A stretch of 16,234 bases of DNA from Hepatocystis sp. ex Piliocolobus tephrosceles. Lineage: Eukaryota > Apicomplexa > Aconoidasida > Haemosporida > Plasmodiidae. The stretch spans positions 1-16,234 of the forward strand of contig CABPSV020000438.1 of assembly GCA_902459845.2 (NCBI GenBank). The letters are read 5' to 3'. The position numbers were made by a program, and so were the translations under genes. Below the pieces are notes generated by a model. That model was not told the DNA's origin. It searched no databases and saw only the letters and a program-made list of their open reading frames with translations. Of the stretch, positions 8,001 to 16,234 are shown one piece after another. Every line of letters begins with the position of its first letter. Position 1 is the stretch's first letter.

Positions 8001-10324
8001 GCAAAATAATATGAATCATTATACCAAAAAAAAGCAGGTATAATAAAAAAAAAATATAAAACAGTTGTTCTACATTTATATAAACTTTCTATTTGTTTTC
8101 TGTAAACCATTCCTTCATAGGATTTAAATTTTGTTAACATGGCTATTTCTGTTTCGCATTGTTCTTCATTTTCATCTTCATCTTCATCTTCTTCTTCATC
8201 TTCTTCTTCTTCTTCATCTTCTTCATTTTTTCGTTCATTTTTTTGTTCATTTTTTTGTTCATTTTTTTGTTCGTTTTTTTGTTCGTTTTTTTGTTCATTT
8301 TTTTGTTCATTTTTTTGTTCATTTTTTTGTTCATTTTTTTGTTCATTTATTTCTCCATTGTGTACCTCTTCAATTTGGTCATCTTTAATTTGCTCCTCTT
8401 CGCTTTGTTGTAGTTGGTCTATATCTACTAATTTCCTTTCTGTATTTATTATTTTATATTCATATAGTTTGTTTTGTCTGTTCCTTAAAGAATTATAGTA
8501 TTGATTTTGTTCGTATGTTTGATTAGTAGGGTGATAGTTTGTATATTCATTGAACATTTGTTTCGAAATTGAATTTCTTTTCGGTTGAACCCGTGTCGGT
8601 TGTTGTTTATTTGCGTCAATGGATTCATAATATGTTGCAGTATATTGAGTATTGGTTGTTTTAAAAGGTTCCATGGTATTAGCTTTAGTAGCGCTCGTAG
8701 CAATAGCATTTTTTTTTTTTTTATTAAAAGTGTTGGGATTTGTCATGTCAGGACTTGTAAGAACATTTTCTTGTAATATAACTCTTACATCTATTTTTTT
8801 TATAAAACTTAAAAAATATTCGTTCATAGTTATATTATTCTCATTTTTATAAATTCTAATTAAATTATTAATAAGAGTATTTTGTAGGCTTATATTATTA
8901 ACGTATATTTTTTTTATATCTATTAATTTTGAAGCTAATACAAAATAAATTTCATATTTTATGTTTTTACAAAATGCTTTTTTAAAATATTTCCATTTAG
9001 GATGCTCACATATTTTATAATATTTAAATTGTTTTTTGTAATGTAAAAAATATTTATATGTATCCAACATTTGAATTACAAGATATGATTTATGGTAATT
9101 TTTAATTATGTTACAAACTTTTTTTCTGTCTTCATACATTTTTATTACATTATTTTCATAACTGCTAATGTTTTTGACTTTTTCGTTTTTTTTTAATATA
9201 ACATTATTACTATTATTATTGTTACTATTATTGTTATTATTATTTTTCAAAGTGCTATTTTTTTTACTTCTAAAATTCATATCAACATTATCATATTCAA
9301 TATATACATCGTCTATATCCTCATATATATTTTGATTAGAACCATTCAAAAATGCAAACTTTGTGTTTTTGTTATAATAGTTACGATTGTTGTGTTTATT
9401 ATTTTTATTATTACCATATGAATCGACATAATTCATACACGGATTTATTTTTGTAATAAGCTTACTCGAGTTAGTAAAATTATTTTTCAATTGTTTTAAA
9501 TAATTTTTCAAATATTTTTTGTTATTAATATTGTTTAAAATGTTTAAATAATATATTAGTTCAATATCTTGATTAAGATTTACAGATATATTATTGAGAG
9601 TAAGTTCAGTGTTAATGTCTACCACTCTTCCTAATCCAATTATAATTTTATATTTACTTTTTTTTCTAAAAAATATAAGATCATTATGTTTAAAAAGACA
9701 TTGTTGACTTTTGTGTTTTTTTGTTACATTGCCATCTTCTATTGTTTTTTCTTTTTTATCCTTTTTTTTTTTTTTATCTTTTTTTCTTTTTTTATCTTTT
9801 TTATCTTTTTTATCTTTTTTTTCTTTTTTATCTTTTTTTTCTTTTTTATCTTTTTTATCTTTTTTTTCTTTTTTATCTTTTTTTTCTTTTTTATCTTTTT
9901 TATCTTTTGTTTTGTCTTTTGTTTTTTCTCTTGCATTTTTATTTGAACTAACATCTTGTGTATTTATGTTTGAAATTGTTTTTTTTTGTAAATAACTTTT
10001 GGCGATTGTTCCTTTTCCGATTGTGTTGTTTTGATTTGTTACATTTTTTACACTTGTAGTTGTTTTATTTTTTATATCATGTTTTGTTGTTTTGTTTTTC
10101 ACAATTTTTTTTTGTAGAGACATTAATCCGGACTGTTTACTTTTATAATAATTTTGTTTTTCTAACCTTTTTGCTTCGCGAGTTTCCGCATTACGTTTTT
10201 CTCCATTAATTGTTCGTAAAACATATTTTCTTACAATTGGGTATTTTAATAATGAATTTTTTACATACTGTTTTTTTTTTTTTTTTTTAACAAGTTTAGT
10301 TTTTTTTACTTTAAGGCTTTCCAT
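5008..10324 (-). CDS. Giant Lys/Asn-rich Plasmodium protein of unknown function, two exons, about 1,674 aa
   Basis: Exon 1 is 10324-5482, intron 5481-5190 (292 bp), exon 2 is 5189-5008. The ATG at 10324 sits in a CAAC-AAATGG context and starts MESLKVKKTKLVKKKKKKQY. Exon 1 ends at a perfect GTAAGT donor and exon 2 follows a TTTTAG acceptor in phase 1 (A|CC). The C-terminus then reads NLIPSL-T-KISNDLAQLINIYNN... to ...NIKAIIE and TAA. Low-complexity tracts dominate: Lys/Asp/Glu (residues about 134-193), KNEQ repeats (659-701) running into an acidic tract (about 701-722), Asn-Gln (889-915), Asn/Ser/Thr (1204-1262), LSQNQN (about 1459-1489) and a poly-Lys patch (about 1492-1520). Denser, probably folded islands lie at about 208-290, 385-510, 725-800, 1345-1430 and 1530-1674. 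No signal peptide, membrane segment or PEXEL is evident. The basic clusters are compatible with a nuclear or nucleolar location (inference). I do not recognise the family. Confidence 0.85.
5190..5481 (-). other. Phase-1 intron of the giant Lys/Asn-rich gene
   Basis: The donor is GTAAGT at 5481-5476 and the acceptor TTTTAG ends at 5190 (minus strand). If the intron were retained the frame would read only S-K-L-F-F-A and stop at 5462. Splicing adds 60 residues without internal stops from sequence that is clearly richer in G+C than the intron. A 292-bp length is ordinary for Plasmodium. Confidence 0.85.
5862..5945 (-). repeat. 18-bp repeat coding LSQNQN
   Basis: Roughly four 18-bp units (gacttaagttttggtttt on the plus strand, with A/G variation in aagtt/aaatt) encode Asn-Leu-Ser-Gln-Asn-Gln on the minus strand, near residues 1460-1488. 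A poly-Lys patch follows. In-frame copy-number variation is likely. Confidence 0.88.
6540..6715 (-). repeat. Trinucleotide Asn/Ser/Thr-coding tract
   Basis: A stretch of attatt/actact/agtatt triplets encodes a mixed Asn-Ser-Thr-His run on the minus strand (about residues 1204-1262). Some higher-order repetition is visible, such as HNTNSSNS and NNNNTNSS. The same triplets give a false Ile/Val/Thr-rich frame on both strands. Confidence 0.9.
7581..7660 (-). repeat. 6-bp repeat coding (Asn-Gln)n
   Basis: About thirteen near-perfect ggtttt hexamers encode an Asn-Gln array on the minus strand (about residues 889-915) with a single Pro variant (ggttttgggttt). It is a prion-like, disordered insert of the kind common in P. 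falciparum proteins. Confidence 0.92.
8160..8350 (-). repeat. 12-bp (Lys-Asn-Glu-Gln)n array followed by a Glu/Asp tract
   Basis: About ten 12-bp units (ttcatttttttg on the plus strand) encode K-N-E-Q on the minus strand. They run directly into a Glu/Asp-rich segment coded by tcttca/tcttcttca triplets at 8160-8222. Two adjacent units near 8268-8292 use the AAC codon for Asn instead of AAT, which marks a sub-lineage of units. The plus-strand frames over this block are artefacts. Confidence 0.92.
9746..9925 (-). repeat. Lys-Asp/Lys-Glu array (DKKDKKEKK type)
   Basis: Nine-base DKK/EKK units make up about 60 residues (about 134-193) of almost pure Lys with regularly spaced Asp or Glu. The order of DKK and EKK units is itself repetitive (KEKKDKKDK is seen more than once). 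It gives a strongly basic, disordered or single-helix segment. It may serve as a nuclear localisation or nucleic-acid-binding segment (inference). Confidence 0.9.
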
Positions 10325-10378
10325 TTGTTGTGCTTTTTGTTGTGCTTTTATTACGGTTTTATTACGGTTTTATTACGG
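10325..10378. repeat. Short repeats in the 5' UTR of the giant gene (12-bp x2, 11-bp x3)
   Basis: Immediately before the ATG (on the minus strand) are two copies of ttgttgtgctt with a 12-bp period (10325-10335 and 10337-10347). Three perfect copies of ttttattacgg follow (10346-10356, 10357-10367, 10368-10378). A T19-type run comes next. The position, 1-55 bases from the start codon, makes this transcribed leader sequence. Confidence 0.85.
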
Positions 10379-10877
10379 CTTTTTTTTTTTTTTTTTTTTC
10401 TAGTTTCAAAATAGTCGAGTGAACACACAAAAAGTAATAATATGATATATAACTTATATGAATTTTATATATCACACATTATACATAATTGTGTGTTTTA
10501 TCCAATATTATTTCAAAAAAAAATTAAAACAAAATTAAAAAAAAAAAAAAAAAAAATTGTAATGCTTTTTAAAAGATAATATTCATCTATAAAATATGAA
10601 AATTAAAAAAAATAAGTCTTCAAAAAATATAGGTACATTGATATTCATATTATGCTTATACATATAAATAATAAATATGTATATGTATAGGCACAGGTAT
10701 CTAATGCGGCCACAATAAAAGGTATAAAATAAAACAAGCATGTTCAACAACCGTGTTCATTAAAATTTGGAACACTTTGAAGAACAAGTAAAAACAAAAA
10801 AAAAAAATCAAAAAATGAGTAAAAAGTGTTAATGGTTTTTATAAGTTAACAGAAATGATAATATTCAAAAACTGATG

Positions 10878-10910
<33 letters not shown>

Positions 10911-10970
10911 GCACTAATTAATATTTACAATTAAAAATAAAGAAATAAGATACAAGTAAATTGGCAAAAC

Positions 10971-11017
<47 letters not shown>

Positions 11018-11424
11018 GCATATATATGTATAATAATAACGATAATAATATTATGTTCTTTTTTTAATTTTTAAAAAACGTTTTAAAAACATGTATTATC
11101 TGTTAAATTATTAAACTTTCATCAGCTTTGAAAATCATGGTAATATATATTATGTCAATAAGCACATGTACTTATATAATATATATATTCATATTGTATG
11201 TATAATATTTATTCAAAAAAAAATAACAAATTAAAATAAATTTAAAAAAAAAAAAAAAAAAAAAAGTTTTAAATAGTATTGCTTATACTGCTAAGAAAGG
11301 TATTCAGAAAAACAATAAATAAACATAAAAAGTTGGTAAATTTTAAATATGTGATAAAGGAAACACAACATGTTGTTTAATACAAATGTACATATATACG
11401 TTTATAATATAAGTTTACCCTTGT

Positions 11425-11455
<31 letters not shown>

Positions 11456-12028
11456 TGTGCTCAAATATACACATACAAAATAGTAACTTAAAAATGGTAT
11501 TTAATAATACGTATTAAAAAAAATAAAATAAAAATTATATATAAAGAAATGCATAAAAAAACTAAGCAAAATAGTGCTAACTTAAAAAGAATAAATAAAA
11601 AAAAAAAAAAAAAAAATATTATACGCTTGTATTTTTATATATTATATAAATATCTACGTTTTTATTATAAACTCTTAAGCAGTACAAAAAATAAAAAAAA
11701 TACAATTTTTTCCTTTAAAATGAAAAGTTTATTAAACAGGTCCATTTTTAATTTAACTAAATTAATTATTTATTTTTATTTCACATAATTAGCAAAAATT
11801 TTGTATCAAAAATGTACTGAAACAGTATAATATATTTTTTAAGAAAATATAAATTCAAAATTAACACTTAAAATAATTTAAAACTAGCATTTTTTTTTTG
11901 CTACCAACTGAAAAAAAAATGCTTTCGAATGATTTAAAATTAAATAAAAAATAATAAGGATAACAAGAAGCATAGGAAAAAAAAAAAAAAAAAAGAAAAT
12001 TACATATATTAAAAAACATGTATTCATA
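10325..12028. other. Divergent intergenic region (shared promoter zone)
   Basis: About 1.7 kb lies between the start of the minus-strand giant gene (10324) and the putative start of the plus-strand SR140 gene (12029). It carries A/T homopolymers (10381-10399, 10537-10556, 11245-11265, 11598-11617) and (TA)n tracts (10894-10910, 10975-11011, 11437-11456). A more complex patch at about 10689-10790 could hold a transcription start or an untranslated exon. The plus-strand frame 11549-11788 is Lys/Tyr/Phe low complexity with no gene-like pattern. No RNA gene was recognised. Confidence 0.7.
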
Positions 12029-13124
12029 ATGTATATTCAACATGGTAGAAACAAAAAGAAAAAAAGGGATACATATGACGACAAACTGAATGTATGATTT
12101 AAGAGCTAATACGAAAAAAAAAAATAAATAAATAAAAAAAATATATATATATATATAGTGCCCGGTGTATATTAATATTTACTTATACATGCATCAAAAA
12201 CATAATGTAGCACATACATGGTCGTTGATTCTAAAAGAATAATGTTTTAATTTTTAATTTTTTTTTTATTCATACTAAATAATTTCATTAAAAGGAAGAA
12301 GAAACAGCCAAAATATATGCTCAGTTCGTTCGCTCATTTGAAGGAAATGCTTTGGATAAACGAAACAAATTTGTTAAAAGTAATAAAAAAAAAAAAAAAA
12401 AATAGAATAAAGTATTATAGAATAAAATATAACATAATACAATGTAACGTAATATATTGTATAGAACAAAATAAAGGCAATAAACAAACAAGTGAAAAAG
12501 TATAAATATAGAAACACATTTGTACATGTTAGAACAATTTACACTTATTTTTATGTAATTAACTATGGTTGACTATGTTTAATTGTATATGTTTTCTTAT
12601 GTTTATATTTTAACAATTTTTTTTTTTTTTCCGATTAGGTGATAAAGTTTTAAACCCTTCGAACGTTGAATATTCTTCAACTGAAAAAAATGAGAAAAAA
12701 ATTAAGAAAAGTAACTTTTCTAAGGTAAACCATATAGTAGCACATTTAACATAAATGCATGTATAAATATACATTGGGAACACATTAACTTTTTTGTTTG
12801 TTTGTGATTCCATTGATATGTTATAAAGTATTATATAAAAACGGGTTTAAAAAAAAAAAATTAAATAAGTAAATAAATAAGTAAATAAGTAAATAAATAA
12901 ACGTATTTTTGTGTTGTTATCTGATCTGCTTCACTTAGTTTTGTTTCGACTTTTATACTTTTACTTGTTTTTGCTGTTTTTTTATTTATTTTTCTTTTTT
13001 CGTTTTAGGGGGATTATTTTACTGAAGAGAAAAAAAAAAAACATGAAGTAACTGAGATTAATAAGAGTAGTACTGTGGGAAAAGTAAAGGAAATAGATAG
13101 TTTTTTAGAAGGTTACAAATTATT

Positions 13125-13157
<33 letters not shown>

Positions 13158-13570
13158 CACACACATATAAAACGGATATTTATTTTATTAATGTCTATAA
13201 ATAAGTAAAATGTTCATATGTGTATAAATTTCTATATGCATGTATATATATACACATATACATATATTTATATATTTGTTAATAACCAAAGAAATAAAAC
13301 TAAAACAGAAAATATTAGATGAAAAAAAGTGTTTAAAAGAAAAGGCACAGGTTGCTAAATCTGAAGAGGAAAAAATAAAAATTAACAAAAAACTATTAGC
13401 AATTGAAAAAAATGAAATCGTAAGTTTATATCCATCAAGAACTGAAAAAATTTCCAATTTATATTTGGGGAACTTATCTCCTGAGGTAAAATATTAAAAA
13501 AACAGAATTAAAAATAAAATAAAAAGTAAAAGCAATCAAAAGCTTAAGCTTAAGAATAAGCTTAAGGATA

Positions 13571-13604
<34 letters not shown>

Positions 13605-15159
13605 TTGACGTTCGAACGTAGGAACGTGTTTGTATAAGTTTAATTAACATAATTATTTTTCATGCAATGGTACCGAATACTATTTATTGATGCCTATTAC
13701 TATGTATTTGTGTTTATTTTTGTATTTTTTTTTTTTTTTTTTTATTGCTGTATCATTCCTATCCATTCTACTTTGTGTTATTTTTGCTATTTTTATAAAC
13801 AGGTTACTGAAGAATATTTATGTCAAAAATTTGGTAAATTTGGAAAAGTGAACAGCGTAAAAATAATGTATCCTCGTAAAGATGAAGATAAAAAAAAAGC
13901 TAGAATATGTGGATTTGTTTGTTTTGAAAACAGAAGTGATGCTGAAAATGCTAAAGAAGCATTAGATGGGGTAGAGATGTTTGGTAATATTGTACGTATT
14001 GGTTGGAGTAAAACCATACCTAAGATTTCAACCAATAATAAAAATGAAAATAGCAATACTATTTTTGATAAAAGTAATTATACAACTAATAATAATATAA
14101 ACAGTTATAATGATAATTCAAATAAAAAAATTGTAATAAATTTACCAGAAGATAAAAAAATAAAAAGAATAATAGATTTATTAGCAAAATATGTGACAGA
14201 AGAAGGTTATACATTTGAGGAAACTATAAAACAAAAAGAAGTAGCTAATCCTTTGTTTTCATTTCTTTTTAATACTTCTGATTTATATTATTATTATAAA
14301 TGGCGAGTTTTTTCTTATGCTCAAGGAGATAGTTATAAAAATTGGAGAGCGGATCCATTCCAAATGTTTGAAAATAGTTATGTTTATATTCCGCCTGTTC
14401 CTCAAAATAAGAAAAGCAAAATTCTTAAAAATAAAGAAAAAACGTACGAACTTTAAAGAATAAAATAGATAATAAAAACACACGTACATACAATAATACG
14501 AATATATGTATGTATTATTGTATGTGGTATTTATTTGATACTAGCTATATATTTGAAAACGTTGCATTGATCATATTTATATGTGATGTTTTATCTTTTG
14601 CATGGTACCAACATCAGTATAGTGCCTTATTTAATGTTATTTTCTGTACACATTTCGTTTTATCATTTTATAGGAAAAATAAGAAAAATAGTAAAATGAA
14701 TGAAAAAACAAAAAATAAGCTCATTCATATATTAAGCAATTTAAATAAGAAAAGGTATTTTTTTTAATGTGTTATAAACAGAACTAAAAAAAAAAAAAAA
14801 AAAAAAAAGTAGTTTCTTTTTGTAAATATGGACAAGATGCGCTTGTAAATATACATATGTTTATGTGCTCGTTTTTTTTTTATAGAGTAAGCATATGTCG
14901 TGCTATGATATTCTGTACGAGGCATAGTGACTTTAGTTGTGATATTGTCAATGTTATTTCTAATTTTTTAATTGATTTGAAATATGACTTACTGAAAAAG
15001 GTAACTAATGCGACGAAATTATAAGGGTGACAATGTACTTTCGTGTATATATATATATATATATATATGTATATGTATTGACGGGCCAACACTGTTGCAT
15101 TTGCATAAGCATTCATATGAATATTTTTATATAAGTTTTAGTATAAACATGTTTGATAT

Positions 15160-15213
<54 letters not shown>

Positions 15214-15836
15214 TTGTTCAGATAAATTTGTTATACTTATTATCAGATATTCTATACAACTGTAGTAACCAATTTTACTCATCATGGTCTTACCGAAAAC
15301 ATATGGAAGAACAGTTACCTCGGATATTTTATTATTTTCGTAAAAATTTAAAAAACTGTGATAGTAAAATAAAAGCAAAAATATTTGCAGATTCTATAAT
15401 TAATATTTTTCATATGTGGGATGTTTGGGCAATATATAATTCGACATTTATGAATGGATTAAAATGTTTATTATCGAATAAAAAAATAAATTACATAAAA
15501 ATTGACATAAGCGAATGTGAATCGGAATATCATTCTGATTTAGACGGTATAAAGTTAGAATTTTTTAATGAATTGAAAAGGTACCCTTTACACTTAAGAA
15601 GAAATGCATATTTATATTACCAAAAGGATAATAGCCAATTAAATAAATTATGTGAACAGAGAGGATTATATTTTGATGACAATTTTAATAAAAAAAAAAA
15701 AATTAAATATTTGTTATTATATGATGATTTTTGTAATAATAATAATCTTAATAATATGAATAATACTAATTTTAAATTTGATAACAGTAACTTAAATTTT
15801 ATAACAAATGATGATAGTAATAAAAACAATTGCTGA
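12029..15836 (+). CDS. SR140: U2 snRNP-associated splicing factor SR140/U2SURP (RRM-SURP-CID), nine exons, 660 aa
   Basis: Exons: 12029-12091, 12295-12379, 12639-12724, 13009-13111, 13292-13485, 13803-14443, 14674-14754, 14886-15000, 15222-15836. The total is 1,983 nt and all phases close. Domains: an N-terminal EEETAKIYAQFVRSFEG motif (about 22-38), matching the conserved IYxxFxxxFEG block of SR140; an RRM at about 167-250 with RNP2 LYLGNL and RNP1 ARICGFVCF; an Asn-rich linker; a SURP domain at about 296-348 (ANPLFSFLF...YYYYKWRVFS); a CID/RPR domain at about 398-543 (LYLLSDILYNCSN); and a tail motif DLDG...YPLHLRR...LCEQRGL at about 566-605, as in SR140/RRC1 proteins. The family acts in the nucleus with U2 snRNP in splicing, and the CID suggests coupling to RNA polymerase II. 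At 660 residues it is much shorter than the human protein (about 1,030); the RS-rich tail is absent and it ends in Asn-rich sequence. Least sure: exon 1 and the GTTACA donor of exon 4. Confidence 0.93.
13543..13566 (+). other. Hairpin in SR140 intron 5
   Basis: A perfect 9-bp inverted repeat, CTTAAGCTT / AAGCTTAAG with a 6-base AAGAAT loop, lies 57 bases after the intron-5 donor. The same 317-bp intron has an A30 run (13573-13602), a 12-bp perfect palindrome acgttcgaacgt (13608-13619) and a T19 run before the acceptor. The A30 and T19 runs could pair and bring the splice sites together. The role is unknown. Confidence 0.6.
14486..14525 (+). other. Strong hairpin in SR140 intron 6
   Basis: ACATACAATAATAC (14486-14499) is an exact 14-bp reverse complement of GTATTATTGTATGT (14512-14525), with a 12-base loop. 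A G-U pair can extend the stem at each end. It starts 42 bases after the donor of a 230-bp intron that separates the SURP exon from the CID exons. It is not a simple (TA)n repeat. Confidence 0.7.
15163..15210 (+). other. T48 polypyrimidine tract at the intron-8 acceptor of SR140
   Basis: Forty-eight consecutive T lie nine bases before the acceptor AG (15220-15221) that precedes the CID-core exon (INLLYLLSDILYN). It is an extreme version of a polypyrimidine tract and the longest homopolymer in the window. Its length is prone to assembly error and to variation between isolates. Confidence 0.9.
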
Positions 15837-16046
15837 CTATGTCCAAAATAGGTTGATGTAAAAATTTGCATGATATTAAAAAAAAAGTTAGCATATTTTT
15901 TTTTTTTTTTAACTAAAATAATATAAACACGGGAATATACCGTAAGTATCTCTCACTGTTTGTTTTGCAGACATTATATATATAAATGCATATGTATAAT
16001 TTTTTTTGGAATGTGTTTACGTACTAATGCAAATATTATGTACATA

Positions 16047-16083
<37 letters not shown>

Positions 16084-16234
16084 GTACGTACATTATTTTA
16101 AATTCATAATGATTAAATAATGCTATTCTTTTACATTATCGTATGTACGTATATATCAAAACTGCGACATTTGTTTTTTTATTAATATTGCATATAAGTA
16201 TGTTTTTTTTCCCGTTTTATCAACTTATGAAATT
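15837..16234. other. 3' flank of SR140
   Basis: This is AT-rich sequence after the TGA stop at 15834-15836. It contains a T17-type run (15895-15910), a long (TA)n tract (about 16049-16081) and adjoining ACGTACGTAC. It presumably includes the SR140 3' UTR. No gene is seen. Confidence 0.75.

Noticed and set aside
8131..8498. Several overlapping plus-strand frames rich in Phe/Ser/His over the KNEQ and Glu/Asp repeats
   Set aside because: They are antisense readings of a 12-bp coding repeat within the giant minus-strand gene.
9686..9995. Plus-strand Phe/Leu/Ser-rich frames resembling membrane proteins
   Set aside because: They are antisense to the Lys/Asp repeat; the apparent hydrophobicity is a by-product of poly-Lys codons on the other strand.
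11549..11788. 79-residue plus-strand frame in the divergent promoter
   Set aside because: It is Lys/Tyr/Phe/Ile low complexity over A- and T-runs, with no homology-like pattern and no splice context.
13662..13802. Start codon at 13662 leading in frame into the RRM
   Set aside because: It lies in intron 5 (Phe/Tyr run from the polypyrimidine tract). Splicing from GNLSPE at 13485 restores a complete RRM.
14510..14767. 85-residue plus-strand frame
   Set aside because: Its first part is intron 6; only 14674-14754 is exon, in the frame joined from ACG at 14442.
15228..15836. Free-standing 202-residue gene
   Set aside because: It starts at TTG in the middle of the CID helix LYLLSDILYN; it is the last exon of SR140.
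1..16234. tRNA, rRNA, transposon, viral or toxin genes
   Set aside because: No cloverleaf, GC-rich RNA gene, transposase, reverse transcriptase, terminal repeats or viral or toxin motifs were seen on either strand.

Overview
The window reads as nuclear DNA of a malaria parasite (Plasmodium). It is extremely A+T-rich, with long poly(A)/poly(T) and (TA)n tracts between genes. Its proteins are rich in Asn, Lys and low-complexity repeats, and its short AT-rich introns obey GT-AG. The long Asn/Gln/Lys tracts suggest P. falciparum, a close relative, or another very AT-rich Plasmodium species. This was judged by eye; no search was run.

Layout. (1) 1-908 is AT-rich flank. (2) 909-3545, minus strand, is a single-exon gene for an Asn-rich protein of about 878 residues with a basic, mitochondrial-type N-terminus and an alpha-helical appearance. 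I do not recognise its family. (3) 3546-5007 is intergenic. It holds three tandem-repeat blocks (10-bp, 22-bp and 14-bp units) and a few higher-GC islands that could form a small spliced plus-strand transcript (speculative). (4) 5008-10324, minus strand, is a very large lysine/asparagine-rich protein of unknown function. It has a small second exon (5008-5189) that replaces the last six residues of the long open frame with a 60-residue conserved-looking tail, giving about 1,674 residues. (5) 10325-12028 is a 1.7-kb divergent promoter region. (6) 12029-15836, plus strand, is a nine-exon gene for the U2 snRNP-associated splicing factor SR140/U2SURP, with an RRM, a SURP domain, a CID/RPR domain and a C-terminal LDG...LC..RGL motif. 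Every exon phase closes, giving 660 residues. (7) 15837-16234 is AT-rich 3' flank.

Functional picture. Only the SR140 gene has an assignable role, in pre-mRNA splicing in the nucleus. The two minus-strand genes are unrelated to it as far as can be seen. The large gene and SR140 are transcribed divergently from a shared intergenic region. The most useful observations are the reconstructed exon structures, the hairpins inside SR140 introns, and the islands in the 3.5-5.0 kb gap. I found no convincing novel system, mobile element, virus or RNA gene.
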